Source: Bacteroidota bacterium (GTDB taxonomy: Bacteria > Bacteroidota > Bacteroidia > Chitinophagales > Chitinophagaceae). Taken from it: a stretch of DNA of 46,386 nucleotides. Shown piece after piece: positions 1 through 8,198 of this stretch (the first letter of the stretch is position 1; the number at the start of each line of letters is the position of its first letter). The stretch spans positions 1-46,386 of the forward strand of contig JAPLEL010000174.1 in assembly GCA_026391415.1 (NCBI GenBank), written 5' to 3'. The translations under genes were made by a program, and so were the position numbers. Below the pieces are notes generated by a model. The model had not been told where the DNA came from. It saw only the letters and a program-made list of their open reading frames with translations, and searched no databases.

Positions 1-611
1 GCAGCATTAATGGTTTCCCAAAAATGACCTTCGGTTGTAGCCGCATCGCCGATTGTACAAAAACAAATTTCATTTCCGTTATGACTAAGGGTATCTAGTT
101 TTTGTAATTCTTTTGATTGTCTAAAACATTTTGAAGCAAATGCTAAACCTAACGCTCTTGGCATTTGACCTGCAGTAGGCGCAATATCGGAAGAAACATT
201 TTTTCTATTTGCCAAGTCTAACCAGTTACCATTATCGTCTACAAAACGCGTGGCAAAATGCGAACTCATTTGTCGGCCAAAACTAAAAGGATCATTTTTT
301 GTATCTGCAAATAATTGCGCAAAATATTGTTGTACACTTGCTAACCCTGTGGCAAACATAAAAGTTTGGTCTCTATAATAGCCACTCCTAAAATCGCCGG
401 GTTGAAAAAATTTAGCCATGGCCACTTGTGCAACTTCTTTTCCATCCCCAAAAATGCCAAACTTGGCTTTCCCAGATAATACCTCTCTTCTACCCAATAA
501 GCTAGTTTCTCTGCTGATAAGCGCAAAGCGATAATCGTCAAGTACTGCTTTGCGAAAGCCTTCAAAAGAAAGCATATCGGCTGTTTGTTCTAAAGGAGTG
601 GATATATCCAT
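1..611 (-). CDS. Thiamine-diphosphate-dependent dehydrogenase E1 component (partial, N-terminal part)
   Basis: This is the N-terminal 203 codons of a 2-oxoacid dehydrogenase E1 protein; the rest lies beyond the left edge. E1 subunits decarboxylate a 2-oxoacid (pyruvate or branched-chain 2-oxoacid) and pass the acyl group to a lipoyl E2 protein in the cytoplasm. The reading frame is open from the ATG at 609-611 to position 1. Recognisable E1-alpha features are the YYRDQTFM segment (residues 78-85) and the thiamine-diphosphate/Mg motif start GDAATTEG (188-195). Bacteroidota often encode a single chain with alpha and beta halves fused, and this may be one, but the C-terminal half is not visible. 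Substrate cannot be decided from this part. A short open frame at 341-565 on the same strand is out of frame and is a shadow of this gene. Confidence 0.85.
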   Translation of the reverse strand, partial: MDISTPLEQTADMLSFEGFRKAVLDDYRFALISRETSLLGRREVLSGKAKFGIFGDGKEVAQVAMAKFFQPGDFRSGYYRDQTFMFATGLASVQQYFAQLFADTKNDPFSFGRQMSSHFATRFVDDNGNWLDLANRKNVSSDIAPTAGQMPRALGLAFASKCFRQSKELQKLDTLSHNGNEICFCTIGDAATTEGHFWETINA

Positions 612-771
612 ACAACAAAATTAACACTACCAACTGAATTGACTCACAGAAATCAGTACCGGTTTAGCACTTATTTTTAACAAAATATCACGAAAACCCT
701 TTTTTCTTGTGTTTTAACCCATTCTAAACATAAAGTCTTAAAAAAAACATAATCTGATGCTTAGAAAAAAT

Positions 772-779
772 TAGTTTTG
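772..779 (+). promoter_or_regulatory. Bacteroidota -7 promoter element (TAGTTTTG)
   Basis: TAGTTTTG matches the TAnnTTTG -7 consensus of the Bacteroidota primary sigma factor. It ends 26 bases before the ATG at 806, so it would drive the two DUF1573 genes. I see no convincing TTG -33 box at the usual distance. The stretch 612-805 otherwise holds nothing I can name. Confidence 0.5.
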
Positions 780-805
780 GTATCTTCACAACCAAATACA
801 TAGAA

Positions 806-1270
806 ATGAAAAAAATATTGGCACTATCATTGGCTTGTTTTGCTGTACTAAATGTATATAGTCAAACTAGTTTAACGCCTACAGTAAAAGATATTAATAC
901 CCAATTGGATATTAAAAACGGAGCGTATGATTTTGGAAAAATTAGTTTTGGCAAGCCTGTAGAATATGTTGTTGAGATGAAAAATATAGGTAACGACACA
1001 TTAACTATTCTTTCTGCACAACCAGGTTGTGGATGCACTACACCTAGTTTTGTACCGAACGAAAAATTTGGACCTAGCCAATCTGTAAAAATGACTATCC
1101 GTTTTAACGGTAGTGCAGTTGGTACATTTACCCGATACGTTGATGTGAATTTTTCTGGTGGCCTTACTAAAAAACTAACTTTTAACGGTGAAGGTATTCA
1201 AGAAGCCGCTCCTGCAACTCCTGCTGCAACAACCACTCCAAGCAATACTCAAAAAAGTCAAAACAAATAA
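806..1270 (+). CDS. Exported DUF1573 domain protein
   Basis: A 154-residue exported protein of the DUF1573 family, which is common in Bacteroidota and has an immunoglobulin-like (ASPM-SPD-2-Hydin related) fold; its function is not established. The first 20 residues (MKKILALSLACFAVLNVYSQ) form a signal peptide. The domain spans about residues 38-130 and holds the hallmark PGCGCTTP motif, with two cysteines separated by one residue. The C-terminal tail after about residue 130 is Ala/Thr/Pro-rich low complexity, possibly a linker or surface tether. A similar but shorter paralogue begins 3 bases after the stop codon, so the two form an operon. The likely location is periplasm or cell surface (inference). 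Confidence 0.85.
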   Translation: MKKILALSLACFAVLNVYSQTSLTPTVKDINTQLDIKNGAYDFGKISFGKPVEYVVEMKNIGNDTLTILSAQPGCGCTTPSFVPNEKFGPSQSVKMTIRFNGSAVGTFTRYVDVNFSGGLTKKLTFNGEGIQEAAPATPAATTTPSNTQKSQNK

Positions 1271-1273
1271 CCC

Positions 1274-1672
1274 ATGAAAAAATTATTATTTATTTCTGCT
1301 CTTTTTGTAGCACAATTCTGTTATGCGCAAGCGCCCACTACAGATGTTCAATTCCCTGCTACAAACCACCAATTTGGAAAAATTAAAAAGGGCGTACCTG
1401 TAACTTTTGTATTTAATTTTAAGAATGTTTCTGAAAAACCAGTTGTTATTGAATTTGCTAATGCTGAGTGTGGTTGCACAACTCCAGAATATCCTAAAAC
1501 ACCGGTAACAAAAGGGCAATCTAATACTATTAAAGTAACGTACAACGCAGCTACAGAAGGTGTTTTCAAGAAAAATGTGAATGTAAAATTCGCTAATTCT
1601 ACACAACCTTATGTATTAACCATTGAAGGTGAAGTACTTCCCGAAAAACCAGCTGCAACTCCTCCAAAATAA
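1274..1672 (+). CDS. Exported DUF1573 domain protein, tandem paralogue
   Basis: A 132-residue protein that repeats the architecture of its upstream neighbour: a signal peptide (MKKLLFISALFVAQFCYAQ) and one DUF1573 domain (about residues 30-120) with an AECGCTTPEYP motif matching the neighbour's PGCGCTTPSF. It ends in a short Pro/Ala-rich tail. The 3-base gap to the upstream gene and a strong terminator 24 bases downstream define a two-gene transcription unit. The two copies look like an old tandem duplication, since the CGCTTP core and domain layout are shared but much of the sequence has diverged. Function is unknown. Confidence 0.85.
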   Translation: MKKLLFISALFVAQFCYAQAPTTDVQFPATNHQFGKIKKGVPVTFVFNFKNVSEKPVVIEFANAECGCTTPEYPKTPVTKGQSNTIKVTYNAATEGVFKKNVNVKFANSTQPYVLTIEGEVLPEKPAATPPK

Positions 1673-1695
1673 ATTCAAACAAATCAACATAATTC

Positions 1696-1733
1696 AAGAG
1701 GTTGTTTCTTTTAGTAGAAACAGCCTCTTTTTT
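1696..1733 (+). terminator. Rho-independent terminator after the DUF1573 pair
   Basis: A 14-bp stem (1696-1709 paired with 1716-1729, one G-U wobble) encloses a 6-base loop (TTTAGT). It is followed by a run of T to 1733. It lies 24 bases after the second DUF1573 stop codon. Confidence 0.85.
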
Positions 1734-1800
1734 GTTGATAAGGTAAATAAGCGCATTTATTTATTCATCCATTTTCTTTTTATTACCTGCTAGGCAATAC

Positions 1801-1808
1801 TATCTTTG
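1801..1808 (+). promoter_or_regulatory. -7 promoter element (TATCTTTG) abutting the aminotransferase start
   Basis: TATCTTTG fits TAnnTTTG and ends only 4 bases before the ATG at 1813. With transcription normally starting a few bases after this box, the mRNA would have almost no 5' leader. Confidence 0.5.
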
Positions 1809-1812
1809 CAAT

Positions 1813-3009
1813 ATGCTAACGATAAGTCAACGAGGCCAAGAAATGCCCGCCTCCCCAATCAGAAAACTGGTACCTTATGCAGAAGCCGCAAAAGCTAGGG
1901 GTACCAAAGTATACCATTTAAATATTGGCCAACCCGATATTGAAACACCCAAAATGGTATTGGATGCTGTACGAAACAGTAATTTCAAAGTGCTAGAATA
2001 CAGCCATAGTGCAGGAAATGAATCGTATCGACGAAAGCTAGTTAATTACTATGCATCAGTAGGCATACATGTAAACCACCAACAAATTATTATTACTACT
2101 GGAGGTAGAGAAGCAATCCAATTTGGCTTTTTAGGTTGCTTAGATGCAGGAGACGAAGTAATTATTCCTGAACCATTTTATGCCAACTATAATGGATTTG
2201 CAGTAGCTGCAGGAGTAACAGTAGTTCCTATAACTTCTACTATTGAAACAGGGTTTGCACTTCCACCAATTGCAGATTTTGAAGCCAAAATCACGCCTCG
2301 TACAAAAGCAATTGTTATATGCAATCCTAATAATCCAACAGGTTATTTGTACAGCAAAGAAGAAATGGAACAATTAAAAGAGATTGTTTTAAAACATAAA
2401 CTCTTTTTGTTTTCAGATGAGGCCTATCGTGAATTTTGTTACGAAGGAACACAAACTAGTGCCATGCACCTTACTGGCATTGACGACCACGTAATTATCA
2501 TGGACACCATCAGTAAAAGATATAGCGCTTGCGGCGGAAGAATTGGTGCATTTGTTTGCAAGAATCAAAAAGTACTAGATGCGGTAATGAAATTTGCACA
2601 AGCCAGACTTAGTCCCCCAAGTTTTGCGCAAATTGCTGGAGAAGCGGCAATTGATTTACCAGCTAATTATTTTGATACTACCAAAGCCGAATATAAATCT
2701 CGTAGAGACCTAATTGTAAAAAGGCTCAATGCAATGGAAGGCGTATTTTGTCCAAACCCTGGAGGTGCATTTTATGCCATGGCCAAATTACCAATTGATG
2801 ATGCCGATGTTTTTTGCCAATGGCTATTAGAATCTTATAGCTACGAAGGGGCTACAGTTATGCTTGCACCAGCAACTGGATTTTACGGCACAATAGGCTT
2901 AGGGAAAAAAGAAGTACGTTTAGCATACGTATTAAATTTAAATGATATAAATAAAGCGATGGATTGTTTAGAGAACGCACTTAAAGCTTATTCTAACATA
3001 AATAGTTGA
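1813..3009 (+). CDS. Class I/II pyridoxal-phosphate aminotransferase
   Basis: A 398-residue cytoplasmic fold-type I aminotransferase of the aspartate-aminotransferase superfamily, transferring an amino group between an amino acid and a 2-oxoacid. Visible motifs are NPNNPTG (171-177), SDEAY (201-205) and the PLP Schiff-base lysine in SKRYSACGGRIG (Lys235). The substrate-side N-terminus contains HLNIGQPDI. Length is normal for the family. The start at 1813 keeps the MLTISQRGQEMPASPIRKL N-terminus usual in Bacteroidota homologues; a later ATG at 1843 would remove it. A -7 box lies directly upstream, implying a leaderless or near-leaderless mRNA. Substrate is not resolved: aspartate, aromatic or another amino acid is possible. 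Confidence 0.9.
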   Translation: MLTISQRGQEMPASPIRKLVPYAEAAKARGTKVYHLNIGQPDIETPKMVLDAVRNSNFKVLEYSHSAGNESYRRKLVNYYASVGIHVNHQQIIITTGGREAIQFGFLGCLDAGDEVIIPEPFYANYNGFAVAAGVTVVPITSTIETGFALPPIADFEAKITPRTKAIVICNPNNPTGYLYSKEEMEQLKEIVLKHKLFLFSDEAYREFCYEGTQTSAMHLTGIDDHVIIMDTISKRYSACGGRIGAFVCKNQKVLDAVMKFAQARLSPPSFAQIAGEAAIDLPANYFDTTKAEYKSRRDLIVKRLNAMEGVFCPNPGGAFYAMAKLPIDDADVFCQWLLESYSYEGATVMLAPATGFYGTIGLGKKEVRLAYVLNLNDINKAMDCLENALKAYSNINS

Positions 3010-3173
3010 TTTTAATTTATTTATGATTTTTTAATTTATTAAATCGTTCGAATATTTTATATTTATTTTTTTATAATGTGTTTTTATTTTACAATTTTTC
3101 TATTTTTTAGATAATAATAAAATAAATATATTGAATTATTAAAATAATTACTATGAATATAAGTGAATCCCCT

Positions 3174-3181
3174 TACTTTTG
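3174..3181 (+). promoter_or_regulatory. -7 promoter element (TACTTTTG) for candidate sRNA
   Basis: TACTTTTG followed by C is a full match to TAnnTTTG. No gene starts within 390 bases downstream, but a strong intrinsic terminator lies about 110 bases away, which suggests a free-standing short transcript. Confidence 0.5.
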
Positions 3182-3187
3182 CAATGT

Positions 3188-3325
3188 CAATAACAGAGGA
3201 TTAAATCATTAAAGAAAATACTTTAAAAAGTTAAAGACACAGTACAGATAAATTAGAATAAAGACTTTTCTTATATGGCAAGCAATCGAAGACGACCCCT
3301 GTTTCTACAGGGGTCAACTTTTTTA
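3188..3325 (+). ncRNA. Candidate small non-coding RNA (about 135 nt)
   Basis: The interval is bounded by a consensus Bacteroidota -7 box (3174-3181) and a strong intrinsic terminator (stem 3294-3301 with 3308-3315). It contains no convincing open reading frame. The 5' part is A-rich and looks weakly structured apart from the 3' hairpin. I do not recognise it as tmRNA, the RNase P RNA or the signal-recognition-particle RNA. A 6S-like or other regulatory RNA is possible. The 5' end is estimated from the promoter position. Alternatively it could be a long leader with an attenuator for the gene at 3577, though 250 bases separate them. Confidence 0.45.
3294..3325 (+). terminator. Rho-independent terminator in the 3.3 kb gap
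   Basis: A perfect 8-bp GC-rich stem (GACCCCTG with CAGGGGTC) around the loop TTTCTA is followed by AACTTTTTT. It is far (285 bases) from the aminotransferase stop and more likely ends a short separate transcript. Confidence 0.75.
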
Positions 3326-3576
3326 GGGCAGGTCAGCATAAAGGTTCAGATTTCTAAAATAAATTAAGCTTTCTCTAAGTTTTCTAATAGTCTTAAGCAA
3401 ATTAGGCACCTAGTATATTGATCTAATTAATATCATAAGTACAACTTACCATAAAAATTTTACTGCGCTTTAACACTAAAAATTTTCAGTATTGTTTTAA
3501 TTCATTAGAAAAATCCGATAATTACATTGATTTAAAAGCAAACACTTAATTAGTTTTCTTCCATTATCATTCGCTC

Positions 3577-4998
3577 ATGAGTCGACTATATAATTTCATT
3601 CTTTTTATCAGCTTAATATGTTTCACAAAAAAAATGGAAGCACAAGCATACCATGCCATTCATGGATCTCCTTATGCTGGCGCTACTAGTATTTTTAATA
3701 ATCCTGCATCTGGTGTTAATAGTATTTACAAATATGACCTCACCCTGTTTTCATTTCAAACAACAGTTGCAGCCAATTACTTAACACTACTCAATACAAC
3801 ACTTACTAATCCTAGTAATGCCATTTTAAGTTTTGATGAAGGAAGAAATAGTCATTACGCACACCAAAATTTAGACCTTAATTTGTTTTCATTGCAATAT
3901 AAAATTGATGAAAAAAGATCTTTCTCTATTGGCCTTCGCGGAAGGATGTATAACCATTTAAAAACTTCACCATTAATTGGAAACGATACTATTACTAGTA
4001 ATTTAAGTTTTTTAAAAGTCAATCGCACCACTCCATTTATAGATGGTTATATTACGCATGCTGGATGGCTTGAAACCAACTTAAATTATTCGCAAGTTTT
4101 GGTTGAATCAAAAAATCAACGACTAACAGGTGGCATTACAGTAAATCTTTTACGAGGTCTTTCGGGGGCTTATACTAAAATAAATAAAATAAGTGTTTCT
4201 GAATTTGTTAATGGTAAAGATACTGGCTATGGATTAGTAAGCGGAGGCGTTAAATATGCCTATTCAAATAACTACGACAATGCAAATGCCAATATTAGTT
4301 CTTCGCAATTAGTGAAAGATTTTCTGAAAAATTCTTTATCTAGAATAGGTATTAGTTTGGGAATGGAATACAGTATTTATAATAATGAAATAGTATATAA
4401 TAATCCAATTAACTACTCATGGAAAATTGGATTAAGTATTATGGACATAGGCCATAATACATTTAAACCAAGCGAATATTCAGGAAATTTTTATACTCCT
4501 AAAGCTAATATTACAGATGCAGTTGTGGGAGATAAATTTAGCAATATCCCTGCAATAGATGCTTTTAGAGATTCCTTAAAAACGATGTTTCAAAATTATG
4601 ATGCTATAACCAGTAACTATACAATTAGTACCCCTACTCGAATTATAGTAAACATAGACAAAAATTTAGGTCACCATTTTGCAGTAAATACGGAGTTGAA
4701 TATGAATTTATTTTCAACTGCTAACTATGCTAAATTACACACAAGAGAACTAACCCTACTAACTGTAACCCCTAGATTTGAAACGATACTTTTTGGTTGC
4801 TATATGCCAATTCAATACAATACGCAAGGAAATTTATGGATTGGTGCCGCTTTAAAATTTGGTCCTTTAACCATTGGCTTGCACGATATTAGTTGGACGA
4901 AAAAAATTAGCACTATTAATGGTGGTGGTTATATTCTTTTTAGCCTACATCCGTTTAATACAAAAAAAGTTGTTAGTCGATTTGATTGTCCGGAATAA
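3577..4998 (+). CDS. DUF5723-like outer-membrane barrel protein
   Basis: A 473-residue exported protein. The N-terminus (about residues 1-23, ending MEAQA) is a signal peptide. The mature start, with SIFNNPASG and alternating hydrophobic strands (LFSFQTTVAANYLTLL), matches the 'NPA' opening of DUF5723-type proteins, which are predicted outer-membrane beta-barrels of unknown function in Bacteroidota. The remainder shows repeated amphipathic strands (for example FSIGLRGRMYN, LWIGAALKFGPLTIGLHD) and ends close to the last strands. It is monocistronic: a 567-base gap precedes it, and a convergent gene ends 24 bases downstream. Family assignment is by eye, so another barrel family is possible. Confidence 0.65.
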   Translation: MSRLYNFILFISLICFTKKMEAQAYHAIHGSPYAGATSIFNNPASGVNSIYKYDLTLFSFQTTVAANYLTLLNTTLTNPSNAILSFDEGRNSHYAHQNLDLNLFSLQYKIDEKRSFSIGLRGRMYNHLKTSPLIGNDTITSNLSFLKVNRTTPFIDGYITHAGWLETNLNYSQVLVESKNQRLTGGITVNLLRGLSGAYTKINKISVSEFVNGKDTGYGLVSGGVKYAYSNNYDNANANISSSQLVKDFLKNSLSRIGISLGMEYSIYNNEIVYNNPINYSWKIGLSIMDIGHNTFKPSEYSGNFYTPKANITDAVVGDKFSNIPAIDAFRDSLKTMFQNYDAITSNYTISTPTRIIVNIDKNLGHHFAVNTELNMNLFSTANYAKLHTRELTLLTVTPRFETILFGCYMPIQYNTQGNLWIGAALKFGPLTIGLHDISWTKKISTINGGGYILFSLHPFNTKKVVSRFDCPE

Positions 4999-5021
4999 AT
5001 GCAGCATCTTTAATTTTATAG

Positions 5022-6341
5022 TTAGTGTTTTAGTCGGTACTTTTTTAACACTTTAGGACTATTGAAATATTTATTTAATTCTTCTTCTGTCATGTTATTG
5101 TTTAGCCCCAATGGTACATCAATCAATTGCATTTGAATTTGTTTTAATTCATCTTTTAATTGATTGGTTTTTTGCACAATGGCAGGATCTCTATCGGCTA
5201 TTAAACTATTGTCTGCTAATCTGTATTCTAACCTTTTAATGGAAGTTCTCACCATTGATGCTTGGTTTTGATCATAAGCCCTTTGTGGTGAAACGGCTTC
5301 TTTTATAGGCACTAATGATATGCCTACACTTGGTAATATTTTTCCTAACTGTTTACTGCTTTCTGTAACAGATGTTGACATAATTGTGCCAGACAATGTA
5401 GTTGATGATGCTGTTATATCAAAAACAGTTCGAGTGTCTTTTACTTTTTTAATGCTTTTGTCTAGTTGTAAAAAAGAGTACTTTAATTCCAATATATACC
5501 TATTCAATACTTTCACTTGTGTTTGATATGCTTGGAGTGCTAATGGATAGTTTAAAGCATCTTTAATAATTACTTTTACTAGCGCAGTATCACGAGATTG
5601 AAAACGGGTAGCCCCTACAAAATTGATAAGTACAATTTTTACTTTTCCAGAATCAGCTTCTTTTACAAAATCAAACCCAGGGCTCCAACTAAAATCGTCA
5701 TCACAATGTCTTACAGGTGTTACATTCTTCAATGCCATATTTGAATAGTACGTTATATTTTCAATAGGAAAACTTCCTGACTCGCATTGTACTTTAAAAT
5801 TCAACGTATCGCCTTCTTCAATGGTTACCACAGGACTTACAGATAACTTTAATTTAGACGGAATTATTTCGGTGTTATAAAACATCAAAACAAAACTCGT
5901 ATCAATTTTTTCAGTTGGGTGATCTGGCTTATTTACACCAAGTACAATTTTATATTCATAATCATATTTTAACTTGCCAGATAAAAAAAATGATTTTGAA
6001 GCTTTAAATGTAATTCTACCATCATCCTTATTAATTTGCATGCCAATTGGCGCATTCCGCAAATACCAAAAATAATTTCCTTGTTTATTGATGATAGGTT
6101 GATAATGTAATATCGAGTCTGCCGCTAGTGTAATATAAGGCGAAAGGTTACTCATTCTTAGTAGTGTATCAATTGGTAATACTGCAATTTCTGGAATTGT
6201 ATCATGGGCTATTATGGGAACTGTATCTAATTTAAGATTTACAGTATTTGTAGCATGATGCAAGTGAATATTTTCTGGATTATTTGCAAACAAACAATTA
6301 GAAAATCCACAGACTATAAGTAACGCTAAAAAATTAAACAT
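5022..6341 (-). CDS. Exported protein of unknown function with Ig-like segments
   Basis: A 439-residue exported protein I do not recognise. I chose the ATG at 6341 because it opens directly into a signal peptide (MFNFLALLIVCGFSNCLFA); the upstream in-frame TTG at 6392 would add 17 residues that break it. After a Pro/Asp-rich linker, the middle (about residues 80-285) looks beta-rich and Ig- or cadherin-like. One part contains PIGMQINKDDGRITFKAS, and a second domain opens with a VSPVVTIEEGDTLNFKV pattern. The C-terminal about 140 residues are predicted helical, with charged stretches and NQLKDELKQIQMQL. A surface or periplasmic structural role is possible. The gene stands alone, convergent with the DUF5723-like gene. 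Confidence 0.6.
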   Translation of the reverse strand: MFNFLALLIVCGFSNCLFANNPENIHLHHATNTVNLKLDTVPIIAHDTIPEIAVLPIDTLLRMSNLSPYITLAADSILHYQPIINKQGNYFWYLRNAPIGMQINKDDGRITFKASKSFFLSGKLKYDYEYKIVLGVNKPDHPTEKIDTSFVLMFYNTEIIPSKLKLSVSPVVTIEEGDTLNFKVQCESGSFPIENITYYSNMALKNVTPVRHCDDDFSWSPGFDFVKEADSGKVKIVLINFVGATRFQSRDTALVKVIIKDALNYPLALQAYQTQVKVLNRYILELKYSFLQLDKSIKKVKDTRTVFDITASSTTLSGTIMSTSVTESSKQLGKILPSVGISLVPIKEAVSPQRAYDQNQASMVRTSIKRLEYRLADNSLIADRDPAIVQKTNQLKDELKQIQMQLIDVPLGLNNNMTEEELNKYFNSPKVLKKYRLKH

Positions 6342-6527
6342 AGATCGCGTTTTATTTGAAAAATGAAAAACATAGGAATTCAAAAAAATCAAGTGTAATT
6401 TACAGAGTAATCTGTTATAGTTTCAAAGTACTTAGCATTTTTATATAGAAGGATTTAGATTCAAAGAATGAATTAAGCAGCTTATTTATACAATATCTTG
6501 TTTACATTGAACACATTATAAACACTT

Positions 6528-7121
6528 ATGAATTCAGCATATTGGTATGTATTTTTTGCTTGCGTAGCAGTGGACATAGTGCCTTTGCCCTTGCCACCAG
6601 CATTTGTTGTAATGGTTTATTTACAAATTCATTACAATTTAAATGTATGGATGGTAATAAGTATTGGTGTTGCTGGGTCTGTTATAGGTAGGTATATTTT
6701 AACATTATATATTCCTAAAATTGCACACAGGCTTTTTAATCCTGCTAAAAATGAAGACGTAGAATTTTTAGGAAGAAAATTAAAAGAAAAAGGCTGGAAA
6801 AGCCAACTAGCAATTCTCACATACTCTTTACTACCACTCCCTACCACTCCCCTATTTATAGCTGGTGGAATGGCTAAAATGAAGCCCTATTTAATTATTC
6901 CAGCATTCATGATTGGCAAATTCACAAGCGATGCTGTAGCTGTGTTTATGGGCAAATACGCAGCAGAAAACGCATCTAGTGTTATAGATGGAATCATTTC
7001 TGTAAAATCCGCAATAGGGTTAGTATTTGCAATACTACTTTTATTTGCTTTCTTGTTCATTGACTGGCGGTCATGGGTACAAGAAAAGAAATTCAGAATC
7101 AATTTTAAAATTTGGAAATAA
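6528..7121 (+). CDS. Small VTT/DedA-like integral membrane protein
   Basis: A 197-residue inner-membrane protein with about five or six hydrophobic segments, starting almost at the N-terminus. The pattern of an amphipathic re-entrant part (LPLPTTPLFIAGGMAKMKPYLIIPAFMIGKF) followed by a last transmembrane helix and a basic tail (WVQEKKFRINFKIWK) resembles the VTT/SNARE-associated (DedA-like) family of lipid-flipping or transport proteins. The N-terminal motif of that family is not exact, so the assignment is tentative. The gene is single and converges on the oxidoreductase gene, with 6 bases between stop codons. Confidence 0.6.
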   Translation: MNSAYWYVFFACVAVDIVPLPLPPAFVVMVYLQIHYNLNVWMVISIGVAGSVIGRYILTLYIPKIAHRLFNPAKNEDVEFLGRKLKEKGWKSQLAILTYSLLPLPTTPLFIAGGMAKMKPYLIIPAFMIGKFTSDAVAVFMGKYAAENASSVIDGIISVKSAIGLVFAILLLFAFLFIDWRSWVQEKKFRINFKIWK

Positions 7122-7139
7122 AAAATATTATTTTTTATT
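7117..7139. terminator. AT-only hairpin between convergent genes
   Basis: An inverted repeat AATAAAAAAT / ATTTTTTATT with a 3-base loop spans both stop codons of the convergent genes at 7121 and 7128. It could act in both directions, but its all-AT stem is weak. Confidence 0.35.
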
Positions 7140-8168
7140 CATTTTAGCACGTTCAAACATTGAAGCAATTGTTACAGGTGCTCCATTGTTCTTTTTGCTT
7201 TCATCAGCCGCTTCCATAAAAGCAACTATTTCAAGCGTGTCTTTTTTATTAACTGGAGGCACCCCTGTTTGAAAAAATTCAACCACCTTTAATAACAACG
7301 GATTATACCCAACATGTGGCCCAACAGGTGTATTAGATTTTTCACCAAATACAGTTCCACCATAATCTTGTTTACCATTATGCAACCCACGGAAAGTACC
7401 AATTCTATTGTCATCCCAAACGCCTATAACAACATCATTTTCCGGTGAACTGACTCTTGTTACTTGTTTGCAACCTCTACCCATTAAAGTGAATAATATT
7501 TCAACACCATGTATGCCATACCAAAATAAATCAGGATGGGTTGGTTCAATTTTTAAAGGACTATAGGCATCTGCACCTAAAACCTTACCCACTTTATTTC
7601 CTAAAATTGCATCTTGTACTGTAGGTGCATATCGCAAAGAAGAAGTTGAAAATACAGGTGATTTATATTTATCAGCAGCCTCAAAAATAGCAATTGTATC
7701 CACCAATGATGCCGCAATTGGTTTATCAATAAACATTGGCTTTCTAGCTTTAAAAACTTGTAAAGCTTGTTCTAAATGCAGTCTGCCATCATTGGTTTCC
7801 AATAAAACAAAATCTACTTTTTCTAATAATGCTGCAATAGAGTCTACAATCTCAACGCCTAATTTTATTACATCTGCTGTATATCCTGGTACACGTTCAA
7901 CACTCGATTGAATATCTAGACTACCTTTTGGGTATGCTGCGACAATTTTAAAACCACCATACTCAGGACCCGCATCACTAGCATTCAAGGCTTTTGCAAA
8001 AGCTACACAATGCGATGTATCAAGTCCTATAATTCCAATACGTTTTTTCCCTTCAAATTTAAAACTTGCTTTTGCCGAAAATGGCAAAAGACTGTCTGTT
8101 AATGCAATGCCTAAACCAGCAAAAGCTGCTTTTTTAATAAAATTTCTGCGTGGCGATAATGGAAACAT
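7128..8168 (-). CDS. Tat-signal Gfo/Idh/MocA family oxidoreductase
   Basis: A 346-residue NAD(P)-dependent oxidoreductase-like protein. Residues 6-20 carry a twin-arginine signal (SPRRNFIKKAAFAGLG) followed by a hydrophobic stretch and an A-x-A-like end, so the folded enzyme should be exported. The Rossmann start is RIGIIGLDTSHCVAF (43-57), which lacks the canonical GxGxxG. The catalytic-lysine motif DKP (148-150, in MFIDKPIAAS) corresponds to the usual EKP. Family members oxidise or reduce sugar hydroxyls, often at C3. It is the last gene of the operon that starts with susC, 30 bases after the LacI-type gene. Substrate is unknown; with the divergent nucleotide-binding loop it could also be non-catalytic. 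Confidence 0.8.
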   Translation of the reverse strand: MFPLSPRRNFIKKAAFAGLGIALTDSLLPFSAKASFKFEGKKRIGIIGLDTSHCVAFAKALNASDAGPEYGGFKIVAAYPKGSLDIQSSVERVPGYTADVIKLGVEIVDSIAALLEKVDFVLLETNDGRLHLEQALQVFKARKPMFIDKPIAASLVDTIAIFEAADKYKSPVFSTSSLRYAPTVQDAILGNKVGKVLGADAYSPLKIEPTHPDLFWYGIHGVEILFTLMGRGCKQVTRVSSPENDVVIGVWDDNRIGTFRGLHNGKQDYGGTVFGEKSNTPVGPHVGYNPLLLKVVEFFQTGVPPVNKKDTLEIVAFMEAADESKKNNGAPVTIASMFERAKMNKK

Positions 8169-8198
8169 AATAGGTGATTTTTAATTTTATCAGTAAAT

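Larger units (their letters stand above)
3010..3576. other. 567-base intergenic region
   Basis: A very AT-rich stretch between the aminotransferase and the DUF5723-like gene. The middle holds a promoter-like box (3174-3181) and a GC-rich hairpin with a T-run (3294-3325), listed separately as a candidate small RNA. From 3326 to 3576 I see nothing except a near-consensus -7 box TAGTTTTC (3551-3558) that could serve the gene at 3577. A 30-codon open frame from the ATG at 3276 runs through the hairpin and is unlikely to be real. Confidence 0.6.

Noticed and set aside
3276-3368. 30-codon open frame starting at ATG 3276
   Set aside because: It reads through the GC-rich terminator hairpin, so a transcript from the upstream promoter would usually end inside it.
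4874-5056. 60-codon frame overlapping the end of the DUF5723-like gene
   Set aside because: Out of frame with a well-supported gene and without ribosome-binding or family evidence.
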